From: Cesiribacter sp964504565 | Lineage (GTDB): Bacteria > Bacteroidota > Bacteroidia > Cytophagales > Cyclobacteriaceae | Assembly: GCA_964504565.1 (NCBI GenBank) | Contig: CAZDEY010000009.1 | Location: 136,257-200,256, forward strand | Direction of reading: 5' to 3' | Length of the DNA: 64,000 nucleotides | Shown here: one piece after another, positions 31,150 to 39,807 of the stretch | Layout of the letters: every line of letters starts with the position of its first letter | Numbering within the stretch: the stretch's first letter is position 1 | Translations under genes and position numbers: made by a program | Notes under the pieces: generated by a model | Told to the model about the DNA's origin: nothing | Seen by the model: only the letters and a program-made list of their open reading frames with translations | The model's database searches: none

Positions 31150-33591
31150 ATGAAAATATCGTACAACTGGCTTAGCCAATATATAGACCTAACCGACCAA
31201 ACCCCCGAAGCCGTAGGCGAATTGCTTACCGGCAGCGGCCTGGAAGTTGAGGGCATTGAAACCACCGAAACCCTACCCGGCGGGCTGGAGGGCATAGTTA
31301 TCGGCGAGGTGCTTACCTGCACCCCTCACCCTAATGCCGACCGCTTAAAAATTACTACGGTTAACCTGGGCGAAGAAACCAAGCAAATAGTGTGCGGGGC
31401 CGAAAACGTTGCCGCAGGCCAAAAAGTAGTGGTAGCTACCGTAGGCAGCACCCTATACCCGAGCGGTGGCGAAGCCTTCAAGATAAAAAAATCGAAGATC
31501 CGGGGCGAGCTTTCCGAAGGTATGATATGTGCCGAGGATGAAATAGGTATAGGCAACTCGCACGCCGGTATTATGGTGCTGGATACTGAACTGCCCAACG
31601 GCACACCTGCTAAACAATACTTCAATAGTGAAGATGCTACCACCCTGGAAATTGGCCTTACACCCAACCGGGCCGATGCCGCCAGCCACATTGGCGTAGC
31701 CCGCGATCTGTGCGCCCTACTAAGCCGAGATTTAAACTGGCCGGATGTAAGTGCTTTTAGTGCCGGCACTAATTCTACCGAAAGCATAAAGGTTAAGGTT
31801 GAAAATACCGAAGCCTGCCCCCGCTACAGCGGCATAACGCTCACTAACGTAAGTGTTAAACCCTCACCCGATTGGCTACAGGAACGGTTACTAAGTATTG
31901 GGCTTCAACCAATAAATAATGTAGTTGACGTTACCAACTTTGTACTGCACGAAATTGGCCAGCCGCTACACGCCTTTGATGCCGAAAAAATAACTAATGG
32001 TGAAATAGTAGTGGGTACACTTAAAGAAGGTACCCCTTTTACCACGCTTGACGAAAAAGAGCGAAAGCTTTCCGGCCAAGACCTTATGATTGGTGACAGC
32101 GCCGGCAACGGCCTGTGCATAGCCGGGGTGTTTGGCGGTATAGGCAGCGGCGTTACCGAAACTACTACCCAGGTTTTTCTGGAAAGTGCTTACTTTTCGC
32201 CGGACTGGATTAGAGCCACCGCCCAACGCCACGGCCTAAAAACCGACGCCAGTTTTCGCTACGAGCGAGGCACCGACCCTAATATTACCTTATACGCCCT
32301 AAAACGGGCGGTGCTCTTACTACAAGAAGTTGCCGGGGCTAAAGTAGCTTCCGGGCTAATTGATATGTACCCTAATCCTATTGAAGCATTTCGGGTACCG
32401 TGTAGTTGGTCGGGCATAACCACACTTTTAGGCTACGAGGTGCCGGAAGAACGCCGCCGAGAAATTTTAGGGCAGCTCGATATAGAGATTACTGAAGAAG
32501 CCGGTGATAAATTTGTAGCCGTAGTGCCCCCCTACCGGGTAGATGTTCAGCGCCAAGCCGATATTGCCGAAGAAATTCTTAGAATTTGGGGATATAACAA
32601 CGTGCCGTTACCCGATCATATGGGTAGCCGCTTTCTGGCGCACTTCCCTAAAACCGATCCGGACCGGCGCAAGCAGGAAGCTTCGGCCGTGCTTTCCGGC
32701 CTAGGGTTCCAAGAGATTATGACCAATAGCCTGACCAATCCGCTTTACGCTCAAAAAGCCGACTTTCTTAAGCAGGAGCATCAGGTAGAAATACTTAATA
32801 AATTAAGCGAAGACTTAGGCGTAATGCGCCAGACTATGCTTTTTGGCGGGTTAGAGGTGATTAACCATAATCTAAACCACCGCCAAAAAGACCTTAAGCT
32901 ATTTGAGTTTGGCAAAACCTATCACAAATATAAGACCGGCTATAATGAGCAGCCCTGGCTAAGTATTTGGCTTACCGGCAACGTACAAGCCGAGCACTAC
33001 CGCAGCCCGGCTAAAGTTAGCCAGTTTGAAGATTTGCGCGATACGCTTGAGGTGCTATTGCTTCGTTTTGGAATAAATACATACAAGAGCCAGACTATTA
33101 CCGATGGGGCGTTTGCCTACGCCCTGGAAATTGTGTATACTGGTGATAAAATTCGGAGCAAAAGTCCCCTGGTTAAAATGGGTAAGGTTCAGCCAAAACT
33201 GGCCAAGCTTTGCGGGCTTAAGCAAGAAGTTTTTTGGGCCGAAGTTAACTGGAGCCTACTGTTGCAAATTAGCGGAAGCCGGCAAATTAGCTACGAGCCG
33301 GTAAGTCGCTTTCCGGAAGTACGCCGAGATTTATCGTTGGTAGTAGATAAAACGGTAAGTTTTGCCGAAATTGAGGCCCTAACCCGTAAGCTCGAGAACC
33401 GACTAATTCGCCGCATTGGTGTATTTGATGTGTACGAAGGCGATAAGGTAGAAAAAGGCAAAAAGGCTTACGCTATTAGTTTTATTATGCAAGATGCCGA
33501 ACGCACGCTTACCGATAAGGTTATAGATAAAACAATGCAACGCCTGATGCAGGGATTTGAACTGGAGCTGGACGCCGTAATAAGAAAATAA
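31150..33591 (+). CDS. pheT: Phenylalanine--tRNA ligase beta subunit
   Basis: Forms the alpha2-beta2 enzyme that charges tRNA-Phe (cytosol). 813 residues, normal. N-terminal SYNWLSQYIDL, an EMAP/OB-type tRNA-binding domain (IVIGEVLTCTPHPNADRLKI near 38-57), the B3/B4 editing domain (LTPNRADAASHIGVARDL; LHEIGQPLHAFDAEKI), B5, the catalytic-like core (MTNSLTNPLY, LFEFGKTYH) and the C-terminal anticodon-binding FDX-ACB domain (YEPVSRFPEVRRDLSLVVDK). Stop overlaps the next ATG by one base. pheS is elsewhere. Confidence 0.96.
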   Translation: MKISYNWLSQYIDLTDQTPEAVGELLTGSGLEVEGIETTETLPGGLEGIVIGEVLTCTPHPNADRLKITTVNLGEETKQIVCGAENVAAGQKVVVATVGSTLYPSGGEAFKIKKSKIRGELSEGMICAEDEIGIGNSHAGIMVLDTELPNGTPAKQYFNSEDATTLEIGLTPNRADAASHIGVARDLCALLSRDLNWPDVSAFSAGTNSTESIKVKVENTEACPRYSGITLTNVSVKPSPDWLQERLLSIGLQPINNVVDVTNFVLHEIGQPLHAFDAEKITNGEIVVGTLKEGTPFTTLDEKERKLSGQDLMIGDSAGNGLCIAGVFGGIGSGVTETTTQVFLESAYFSPDWIRATAQRHGLKTDASFRYERGTDPNITLYALKRAVLLLQEVAGAKVASGLIDMYPNPIEAFRVPCSWSGITTLLGYEVPEERRREILGQLDIEITEEAGDKFVAVVPPYRVDVQRQADIAEEILRIWGYNNVPLPDHMGSRFLAHFPKTDPDRRKQEASAVLSGLGFQEIMTNSLTNPLYAQKADFLKQEHQVEILNKLSEDLGVMRQTMLFGGLEVINHNLNHRQKDLKLFEFGKTYHKYKTGYNEQPWLSIWLTGNVQAEHYRSPAKVSQFEDLRDTLEVLLLRFGINTYKSQTITDGAFAYALEIVYTGDKIRSKSPLVKMGKVQPKLAKLCGLKQEVFWAEVNWSLLLQISGSRQISYEPVSRFPEVRRDLSLVVDKTVSFAEIEALTRKLENRLIRRIGVFDVYEGDKVEKGKKAYAISFIMQDAERTLTDKVIDKTMQRLMQGFELELDAVIRK

Positions 33592-33893
33592 TGAGTAACC
33601 AACGAGAGCAACTGGAAACTAAACTTGGTACACTGGAGCGCAAGCTGCGGTTGTTGTTGACCGAACACACCAAGGTTAAAAACCAATTAAGTAGCTTACA
33701 GGCCGAAAACGCCGAACTAAAGCAAAACCTGCAGGCTAAAGACCAGCAGCTCGATGGTTTTAAAAATCGGTCAAATATTAATAATATTGTAACTACAATA
33801 ACTGCCGAAGAAGGCGACTCGACGGAGTTAAAGCAAAAACTAAGCGATTATATAAAGAAAATAGATGTTTGCATAGCTCAACTAGCCGACTAA
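33591..33893 (+). CDS. Small coiled-coil protein between pheT and zapA
   Basis: 100 residues. Residues 1-60 form a heptad-rich coiled coil (LETKLGTLERKLRLLLTEHT, LQAENAELKQNLQAKDQQL), followed by a linker and a second short helix (LKQKLSDYIKKIDVCIAQL). Overlaps pheT by one base and precedes zapA by 39 bp. The layout resembles a ZapB-like partner of ZapA in cell division, but that is inference from context and coiled-coil character only. Confidence 0.65.
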   Translation: MSNQREQLETKLGTLERKLRLLLTEHTKVKNQLSSLQAENAELKQNLQAKDQQLDGFKNRSNINNIVTTITAEEGDSTELKQKLSDYIKKIDVCIAQLAD

Positions 33894-33932
33894 TATCATC
33901 GGGTTAGGTTGATCTGGGAATAGATTGCGTAT

Positions 33933-34220
33933 ATGGCGGAACTTTCGATTAAGATAAAAATTGGTGACCGTGAGTACCCCATGAAGGTAAGCGATGCAGA
34001 CGAACAAAAAGTGCGCCGCGCCGGAAAGCTTATTAACGAACGTCTGCGGACCTACAGTGCCCGCTTCGGCTTGCACGATAAGCAAGATTTACTGGCAATG
34101 GTAGCATTTGACTGTTTGGTAGATACTATGAATACAGATACCCCTTCCAGCGTACTGGACGACACTGTGGACAGTAAAATTGACCAACTGAATACCCTGT
34201 TAAATCAGGCATTACAGTAA
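33933..34220 (+). CDS. zapA: Cell division protein ZapA
   Basis: Promotes bundling of FtsZ at the division ring (cytosol). 95 residues. LSIKIKIGDREYPMKVSDAD near 4-23, EQKVRRAGKLINERLRTYSA near 24-43 and KQDLLAMVAFDCLVD near 50-64 match the ZapA globular domain; the C-terminal helix forms a coiled coil. Part of the pheT run. Confidence 0.88.
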   Translation: MAELSIKIKIGDREYPMKVSDADEQKVRRAGKLINERLRTYSARFGLHDKQDLLAMVAFDCLVDTMNTDTPSSVLDDTVDSKIDQLNTLLNQALQ

Positions 34221-34318
34221 ACTCAGTACATTTTTTCTTATATATTTTGCCCCGGATGCTGTTTTAATTTTTAGCTGAGCCTCGGCGGTTGTTTTAACTA
34301 TATAATAATTAAACAACC

Positions 34319-35884
34319 ATGGAGCTAGTCATATACATTCTGGCAACGGCCTTAATTGCCATGACCGCCGGATTTTTTATAGGGCGGAATATGCTGCAGC
34401 GCATATACCAGCAGCGCGAAACCGAAGCCCGCGAAAAAGCCGAGCTAATTGTTAAAGAAGCCGAAGCTAAGGCTGAAGGCATTAAAAAAGACCGCATTTT
34501 TCAGGCTAAGGAAAAATTCTTACAGCTTAAAGAAGATTTTGAGAAAGAGTCTAACCGTAAAAAGCAAATTCTTCAGAATAACGAAAACAAGCTTAAGCAG
34601 CGCGAACAGCAATTAAAACAGCAGCAAGAAAGCAACAATCGCCTTAAAAAAGATATAGATAAGGATAGGGGCGAACTGGAGGAGCTACAGGAAAAAGTAC
34701 AACGCCGCCGCGAGGAGGCCGAAAAAATGTACGAACAGCAAGTAACTATGCTGGAGAAAGCCTCTAATTTAACTGCTGAAGAAGCCCGTGCCCAGCTTAT
34801 TTCTACCCTTGAAGATGAAGCCCGTAGCAAAGCCTCGGCCAGTATAAAAGACATTATTGAAGAAGCCCGTCTAACCGCTACCAAAGAGGCTAAAAAGGTG
34901 GTGCTGGAAACCATTCAGCGTACAGCTACCGAGCACGCTATTGAAAACTGCGTAAGCGTATTCAATATTGAAAGCGATGATATTAAAGGGAAAATTATTG
35001 GTCGAGAAGGCCGGAATATTCGTGCCCTGGAAGCCGCTACCGGCGTGGAAATTATAGTTGACGATACCCCGGAAGCCATTATTATTAGCGGATTTGATCC
35101 GGTCCGGCGCGAAATTACCCGTCTTTCCCTGCACCGCCTGGTGCAAGATGGCCGTATACACCCCGCCCGCATTGAGGAGGTTGTAGCCAAAACTACTAAG
35201 AATATTGAGGAAGAAATTATCGAAATCGGTGAGCGCACCGCTATTGACTTAGGCATTCACGGTTTACATCCGGAATTAATTAAAATGGTAGGGCGTATGC
35301 GCTTCCGTTCTTCCTACGGCCAAAACCTGCTTCAGCACAGCCGCGAGGTTGCTAACCTGGCCGCCACTATGGCTTCTGAGTTGGGCCTAAATGCTAAGCT
35401 GGCTAAACGGGCCGCCCTGCTGCACGATATCGGTAAGGTTTGGCCGGAAGAACCGGAATTACCGCACGCTATTTTGGGTATGCAGCTAGCCGAAAAGTAT
35501 AAAGAGAACCCCGAGGTTTGTAACGCTATTGGTGCCCACCACGATGAGATAGAAATGACCTCGATGCTTTCGCCTATAATACAGGCCTGCGATGCTATTA
35601 GCGGCAGCCGCCCTGGCGCCCGCCGCGAGGTTATGGAAAGCTATATTCAGCGTCTGCGTGACCTTGAGAACCTGGCCCTGGATTTTGACGGTGTACAGAA
35701 ATGCTACGCCATTCAGGCTGGCCGAGAGCTACGGGTTATGGTAGATGCTGAAAACGTGAGCGACGATAAGGCCAATCTTTTAAGCTTTGATATTAGCCAA
35801 AAGATTGAGAAAGATATGCAGTATCCGGGGCAAATTAAAGTTACTGTAATTCGGGAAATGCGCTCGGTTGCCTACGCTAAGTAA
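34319..35884 (+). CDS. rny: Ribonuclease Y
   Basis: Membrane-anchored endoribonuclease that starts mRNA decay. 521 residues: N-terminal membrane helix (LVIYILATALIAMTAGFFIG near 3-22), a long coiled coil to about residue 185, a KH domain (KGKIIGREGRNIRALEAATG near 221-240), and an HD domain with HSREVANLAATMASELG and the metal pair LLHDIGK near 370. Length and order are normal for the family. A very strong terminator follows. Confidence 0.96.
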   Translation: MELVIYILATALIAMTAGFFIGRNMLQRIYQQRETEAREKAELIVKEAEAKAEGIKKDRIFQAKEKFLQLKEDFEKESNRKKQILQNNENKLKQREQQLKQQQESNNRLKKDIDKDRGELEELQEKVQRRREEAEKMYEQQVTMLEKASNLTAEEARAQLISTLEDEARSKASASIKDIIEEARLTATKEAKKVVLETIQRTATEHAIENCVSVFNIESDDIKGKIIGREGRNIRALEAATGVEIIVDDTPEAIIISGFDPVRREITRLSLHRLVQDGRIHPARIEEVVAKTTKNIEEEIIEIGERTAIDLGIHGLHPELIKMVGRMRFRSSYGQNLLQHSREVANLAATMASELGLNAKLAKRAALLHDIGKVWPEEPELPHAILGMQLAEKYKENPEVCNAIGAHHDEIEMTSMLSPIIQACDAISGSRPGARREVMESYIQRLRDLENLALDFDGVQKCYAIQAGRELRVMVDAENVSDDKANLLSFDISQKIEKDMQYPGQIKVTVIREMRSVAYAK

Positions 35885-35903
35885 GTAGTGTAAACCAACT
35901 TAA

Positions 35904-35947
35904 ATACGAAAAAAGCGCACCCCAATCAGGGTGCGCTTTTTTCGTAT
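35904..35947. terminator. Strong terminator of rny (bidirectional form)
   Basis: Perfect 19-bp inverted repeat (35904-35922 and 35929-35947) with a GCGCACCC / GGGTGCGC core, 6-nt loop and A6/T6 flanks, so it can work in both directions and also end the convergent gene (stop at 35998). Confidence 0.9.
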
Positions 35948-35997
35948 GAAGAGGATTAGATTCTACGAGGATCGTAGAAAAAAGTTTTAGCTCTTAA

Positions 35998-36555
35998 TTA
36001 TTTTTTAACTACTTCGCAAGTGTAGTTGGCAACGTCAGTGCCTTCAAATATAAGTTTGCTGGCGAAGCTGTCATTAATTTCAGTAGTATAAACTACGCTA
36101 CCCATACGGTCATAAACGTTCAGGATTGAAGGCTCGGTTACATTGTTCACAATTACCTTCATAGTATTACTTTCAAGAATACCATATTTTATAAATACCG
36201 GTAAGGTTGAAGTAGTAGAAGATTCACCTATTACGATGTTTGAGGTAACCGTAGTTTCGCCTTTAACCTCTAACGTATAAGCTCCTTTGGCTAGCTGAGT
36301 AAGGTTATAAGGGCGAATAAAGCTTTCAGTCTTGCTGATTTTTTCCTGAAAAATAACTTGACCCTGGCTGTTACGAATTGAAATTTGTACCGGCTTTTGA
36401 ACCTCAGCGCAACGCACGTAGGCAAACTCACCGTTTTGGTGTACAGTAACCGAAGCTTTAGAAGTACGCTCATCTTCACCGATGTTACCGGCAAATGAAT
36501 TGAAAGAAGAGGCTAGCAATAATGTAGCTGCAAGTAGGTTTTTACCGAAGTTCAT
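35998..36555 (-). CDS. Exported protein with two sorting-domain-like beta-sandwiches
   Basis: 185 residues. Signal peptide NLLAATLLLASSFNSFA near 5-21. Two similar beta units follow: VQISIRNSQGQVIFQEKISK ... LAKGAYTLEVKG and ILNVYDRMGSVVYTTEINDS ... VANYTCEVVKK. Each resembles the strand order of type A T9SS C-terminal domains or DUF3244-like modules, without a separate cargo domain. The ATG at 36555 gives a normal signal peptide. Function unknown; periplasmic or surface location likely. Confidence 0.65.
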   Translation of the reverse strand: MNFGKNLLAATLLLASSFNSFAGNIGEDERTSKASVTVHQNGEFAYVRCAEVQKPVQISIRNSQGQVIFQEKISKTESFIRPYNLTQLAKGAYTLEVKGETTVTSNIVIGESSTTSTLPVFIKYGILESNTMKVIVNNVTEPSILNVYDRMGSVVYTTEINDSFASKLIFEGTDVANYTCEVVKK

Positions 36556-36910
36556 AATACAACAGGTTTTTTGTTTTTTCCTGCTGCAAATCAACGCAAA
36601 AACATTCAAACAAAATAATGTTCTGAATTACTAAAATATTAATCCTTTGTACAGAATATAATTTTTAATTTGAAATTTTAAGGACTAATTATTTTAAGTG
36701 GATTTTGAAATTTTAGCTGGGGCAAATTCTTATGTTAGTGCTTAATTAGGTTTACCAAATTCTATTTGCTTAAAGGCTGGACTTTCAATTTCGGCTTATG
36801 TTAAGCCAATATTAAATGGCTAAAAATACCACGTCAGATTTCCTGCGAGATTAAAGAATTTTTTGGAGGAAAAATTTTTTCGAGGTTCCATTTAGCCTGG
36901 AAATTGCTAG
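36556..36910. other. Gene-free AT-rich stretch
   Basis: 355 bp between two minus-strand genes. Contains a candidate box TTATTTTG (36618-36611) for the exported protein and an imperfect inverted repeat CAACAGG / CCTGCTG (36560-36586) next to its ATG. Nothing else recognised. Confidence 0.35.
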
Positions 36911-37654
36911 CTAATTAAAAATACTCTTGATCTTCCACCACCAGGTTCGGGGTGAGTACCAAGGGTAGATTACTATTTCTCCCATTACTACATCTTCTAT
37001 GAGCACAATTTGAACCCCCTCAGTTAGTAGTTGCTCTTTATTTATTTTTTTGTCCAAAAAGCCTACAAAAGACACCTCAATTCCTTCGCAATTTTTCGGT
37101 ATTTCAATAGAAAACTTACCATCAATGTCAGTCGAAATACCCTTTCGCTTACCAATTAGCTTGACTTCTGCTCCTGGCAAACTCTCACCATAATCAGTAA
37201 CAACTTTTCCTTTGAGGATAAAGACAGTGTCTAATTTAATACTGATTTCAGGATCAATACTAGGATCTACTTTATTGGTTAACCGAGATTTATTAACGTG
37301 GTAGGTCTCAAAATTTATTAAATCACTATTCTCACTTACATTATTTTTATTTTGCCCATTGACTAGTGAGGTAGTAACCAAAGCTAGCATAGCTGCCGTA
37401 GACCATTTCCAAAAAGGCTGCGGCACCATAGGTTTGCTATACACCTTATCTACCTGAACTTCCTTAAACCTACCGCAAGTCTTCCCCTTAGCCCTATTAA
37501 AGTATTCCCGAACTTCCCTATCCGACATGTTAGTGAAATCAATCACTTCTTTTCGGCAGGAGGTACAAAATGCTCCCTTTTGGGTGGAGGTCATACTATT
37601 CCAGTCTTTGGTGCAAGGCTTGGGAACGGATAATTTGAAACGGGCTCTAACCAT
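36911..37654 (-). CDS. Membrane protein with Cys-rich N-terminal domain and carboxypeptidase-regulatory-like domain, copy 1
   Basis: 247 residues. The N-terminal domain has four cysteines (PKPCTKDWNSM, GAFCTSCRKEVIDF, KGKTCGRF) suggesting a small zinc site. Then one membrane helix (WKWSTAAMLALVTTSLVNG near 83-101) and an extracytoplasmic CarboxypepD_reg-like beta-sandwich (FILKGKVVTDYGESLPGAEV, KGISTDIDGKFSIEIP, EVSFVGFLDKKI). Such one-helix proteins are common in Bacteroidota; function unknown. It follows copy 2 by one base and is clearly paralogous in the first 75 residues. Confidence 0.7.
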   Translation of the reverse strand: MVRARFKLSVPKPCTKDWNSMTSTQKGAFCTSCRKEVIDFTNMSDREVREYFNRAKGKTCGRFKEVQVDKVYSKPMVPQPFWKWSTAAMLALVTTSLVNGQNKNNVSENSDLINFETYHVNKSRLTNKVDPSIDPEISIKLDTVFILKGKVVTDYGESLPGAEVKLIGKRKGISTDIDGKFSIEIPKNCEGIEVSFVGFLDKKINKEQLLTEGVQIVLIEDVVMGEIVIYPWYSPRTWWWKIKSIFN

Positions 37655-37655
37655 A

Positions 37656-38417
37656 CTATTTGAATATTCTGTTTATAAGCCAATTAAAACTTTCATCCAC
37701 CTCAACTGGTATAGCTATAACTCCCCCCAATTTTCCATGTAACGGCTGCATTAGATCATCAGGAATATTCTGTTTAGTACATACTGAATCCTCAAGCACG
37801 CTGGATGCCAGTCTTATTTTTTCCTTCTCTAAAGTAATAGTCAAGCTATCATCTTTTGAGGTAGCCTGAATTTCCAATCGTTTAGATTGATAGCCTTCTG
37901 CATATAAAATAATCATAATGTTTTGGGTTACGTTTAGCCTTGCCTCGCCCTTATAATCAGTCGAAATAGTGGTTTCTTCACTAAGTACTCGAACTCTAGC
38001 ATAACTAATTGGCTTACTCTGGTTATCCACAACTCTTAGTAGGATATTAGAGTTAGAGCTTATTGTATTGCTTGCCAATGGTTGCCTTCTATCAGATCTT
38101 TCTTCCATTCCGTGCGCCGAAATGTTTGGCAAAGCTAATGGCAAACCAAGTACTGTAATTCCGGCTAAAATCCATTTCCACCAGCGATAGGTAATTAAAG
38201 GTTGAGCGTAAACCTTATTCAACTGATTATCAGAAAGTTTCCCGCAAATCTTACCCTTAGCCCTATTAAAGTATTCCCGAACTTCCCTATCCGACATTTT
38301 AGTGAAATCCACCACCTCTTTCTGACAGGAGGCGCAAAATACTCCCTTTTGGGTAGCGGTCATACTATTCCAGTCTTCGGTGCAAGGCTTGGGAACGGTT
38401 AATTGAAAACGAGCCAT
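37656..38417 (-). CDS. Membrane protein with Cys-rich N-terminal domain and regulatory-like domain, copy 2
   Basis: 253 residues. Same plan as copy 1: PKPCTEDWNSM, GVFCASCQKEVVDF, KGKICGKL, a membrane helix (WWKWILAGITVLGLPLAL near 79-96) and a beta-sandwich (ILLRVVDNQSKPISYARVRV, TTISTDYKGEARLNV). The N-terminal about 200 bp are nearly identical to copy 1 at DNA level, whereas the C-terminal halves share little. First gene of the pair; a terminator of the upstream lipoprotein gene lies just before it. Confidence 0.7.
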   Translation of the reverse strand: MARFQLTVPKPCTEDWNSMTATQKGVFCASCQKEVVDFTKMSDREVREYFNRAKGKICGKLSDNQLNKVYAQPLITYRWWKWILAGITVLGLPLALPNISAHGMEERSDRRQPLASNTISSNSNILLRVVDNQSKPISYARVRVLSEETTISTDYKGEARLNVTQNIMIILYAEGYQSKRLEIQATSKDDSLTITLEKEKIRLASSVLEDSVCTKQNIPDDLMQPLHGKLGGVIAIPVEVDESFNWLINRIFK

Positions 38418-38450
38418 CTATAAAAATAACCAATAGCTCTGTAAAAACAA

Positions 38451-38476
38451 AAGCCCACCTTATCGGCGGGCTTTTT
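38451..38476. terminator. Terminator between the lipoprotein gene and copy 2
   Basis: Stem AAGCCCACC / GGCGGGCTT (38451-38459, 38465-38473; one mismatch), 5-nt loop, with A/T flanks on both sides. On the minus strand it ends the lipoprotein transcript 20 bp after its stop codon. Confidence 0.75.
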
Positions 38477-38496
38477 TAGATAAAGGCATATTGTCC

Positions 38497-38910
38497 TTAG
38501 TCTTTTTTAAGTTCCATAGTTGAGCCATCACCGGCTTGCAACTTTATAGTATTGTCATCTAGCTCCAATACCTGAAATACTTCTTTGGTATCCTGACGGT
38601 CATCGAATACCAATTCCATAGTTTTGGCACCGGCGTTATAATTCCAGCGGCCACCTTCAAATTGGTTATCGGCCTCAATTTTAAAAGTGCCATTGGCGTA
38701 AAACTCCATACGCTGGTCTTTTTCATCGCCGGTCATTTTATCTTTTTGGCCACTAGCGGTAATTTCCCGCTTAATTTTCCAGCTTTTACTAGATTCCCCC
38801 GCTATTTGGGCGCGCGGGTTTTCTTCGTTTTTGTTGCCACAGGCTGCTAAAATTAATAATGGCAGAATTAGGGTCAGAAAAGTTTTTAAATAGTCCTGAT
38901 ACGTTTTCAT
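38497..38910 (-). CDS. Lipocalin-like lipoprotein
   Basis: 137 residues. Signal with lipobox LLILAACG (Cys near 24), then a small beta-barrel-like domain: SSKSWKIKREITASGQKD, QRMEFYANGTFKIEAD, GGRWNYNAGAKTMELVFDD, FQVLELDDNTIKLQA. This order is typical of the lipocalin-like (DUF4923/5004-type) lipoproteins of Bacteroidota. Outer-membrane or periplasmic location; ligand unknown. Confidence 0.7.
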   Translation of the reverse strand: MKTYQDYLKTFLTLILPLLILAACGNKNEENPRAQIAGESSKSWKIKREITASGQKDKMTGDEKDQRMEFYANGTFKIEADNQFEGGRWNYNAGAKTMELVFDDRQDTKEVFQVLELDDNTIKLQAGDGSTMELKKD

Positions 38911-39028
38911 ATAAATGTTCTGGTTGAAAAATATAGCTATTAACCTTAATTGTAAGCGTTTGTTTAATGAATAACCTTTTGCATGCTAATGCGTTAATTT
39001 AAAGGAACATCCAATTTTTTGACTCTAT

Positions 39029-39364
39029 ATGGGACTTTTTGATTTTTTTAGAAAGGGAAAAGAAGAGGAGAATAAGCCGAAAACTACTAGCGGCTCCCTT
39101 CTGGACCTAGATAAAATGAAGGACCGCCCGGCGGCTACTTCATCCACTCCTGAACTTTACGAAATTAGAAAAGGCGATTCGCTTTCGGCCATCGCCAAGC
39201 GCGAATACGGTGATGCTTCTAAATGGAGAACAATTTATGAAGCTAATCGCGATGTAATCAAAAACCCTGACCTAATTTACCCTGGTCAGAAAATTAAAAT
39301 ACCTAAAGAAAATAATAATACAGCAACTACTGCTAATCCGCAGAAGAGCAATAATCTGCTGTAG
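39029..39364 (+). CDS. LysM-domain protein
   Basis: 111 residues without a signal peptide. A single LysM domain (YEIRKGDSLSAIAKREYGDA near 44-63, WRTIYEANRDVIKNPDLIYP near 66-85, GQKIKIP near 86-92) after a charged N-terminal tail. Similar to the C-terminal half of YgaU/LysM-BON proteins but without BON. LysM binds peptidoglycan; how this form reaches it is unclear. Single gene with a terminator shared with atpC. Confidence 0.82.
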   Translation: MGLFDFFRKGKEEENKPKTTSGSLLDLDKMKDRPAATSSTPELYEIRKGDSLSAIAKREYGDASKWRTIYEANRDVIKNPDLIYPGQKIKIPKENNNTATTANPQKSNNLL

Positions 39365-39386
39365 TATGTACCACCTCCCTCAATAC

Positions 39387-39417
39387 AAAAAGCCTGGCGA
39401 TAATCGTCAGGCTTTTT
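39387..39417. terminator. Bidirectional terminator, LysM gene / atpC
   Basis: 14-bp stem AAAAAGCCTGGCGA / TCGTCAGGCTTTTT (39387-39400, 39404-39417; one wobble), 3-nt loop, A5/T5 flanks. It serves the convergent LysM gene and atpC (stop at 39442). Confidence 0.85.
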
Positions 39418-39441
39418 AATTTTTACAGGTCTATCGCTTTA

Positions 39442-39699
39442 CTAAGCGTTCTCTTCCAGAAGTGCTTCAACTAATACCGAGATACGGTTATTCAGCACCT
39501 CTACCACACCCCCATCAACCATTATTGATGTAGACTTCTGATCTTGACCTACGTAAGTAATCTTACCCTTGGCCAAAGTACTGATCAGCGGCGCGTGGTT
39601 AGTCAAAACCTGAAAAGATCCTTTAGTTCCCGGAAAAGTAGCGCTAACTACCTCACCCGAAAACACCTTTTTATCTGGAGTTACTATTTCTAAATACAT
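39442..39699 (-). CDS. atpC: ATP synthase epsilon subunit
   Basis: Part of the F1 central stalk. 85 residues: only the N-terminal beta-sandwich (LEIVTPDKKVFSGEVVSATF, FQVLTNHAPLISTL, GGVVEVLNNRISVLVE). The C-terminal inhibitory helices are absent, as usual in this phylum. Lies 108 bp downstream of atpD with an inverted-repeat region between. Confidence 0.93.
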   Translation of the reverse strand: MYLEIVTPDKKVFSGEVVSATFPGTKGSFQVLTNHAPLISTLAKGKITYVGQDQKSTSIMVDGGVVEVLNNRISVLVEALLEENA

Positions 39700-39700
39700 A

Positions 39701-39806
39701 AGTTTAGTCTTTAGTAGCTAGTCATTAGTCTTTAGTATATCTAATTACCTTAGAAGCTTTAGGCACTATACAATACTAATGACTAAAGACTAAAGACTAA
39801 AGACTT
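39701..39806. repeat. Inverted word repeats between atpD and atpC
   Basis: The left arm has copies of AGTCTTTAGT (39701-39738); the right arm has ACTAAAGACT repeats (39772-39806). They include the perfect pair GTCATTAGT / ACTAATGAC (39721-39729, 39775-39783). In RNA the arms can pair into a long imperfect stem that fills almost the whole intergenic space. Confidence 0.7.
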
Positions 39807-39807
39807 C

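Noticed and set aside
31150..35884. 6S RNA or another structured RNA near zapA, as seen in some Bacteroidota
   Set aside because: The spacers around zapA are only 39 and 98 bp and do not hold the needed long hairpin.
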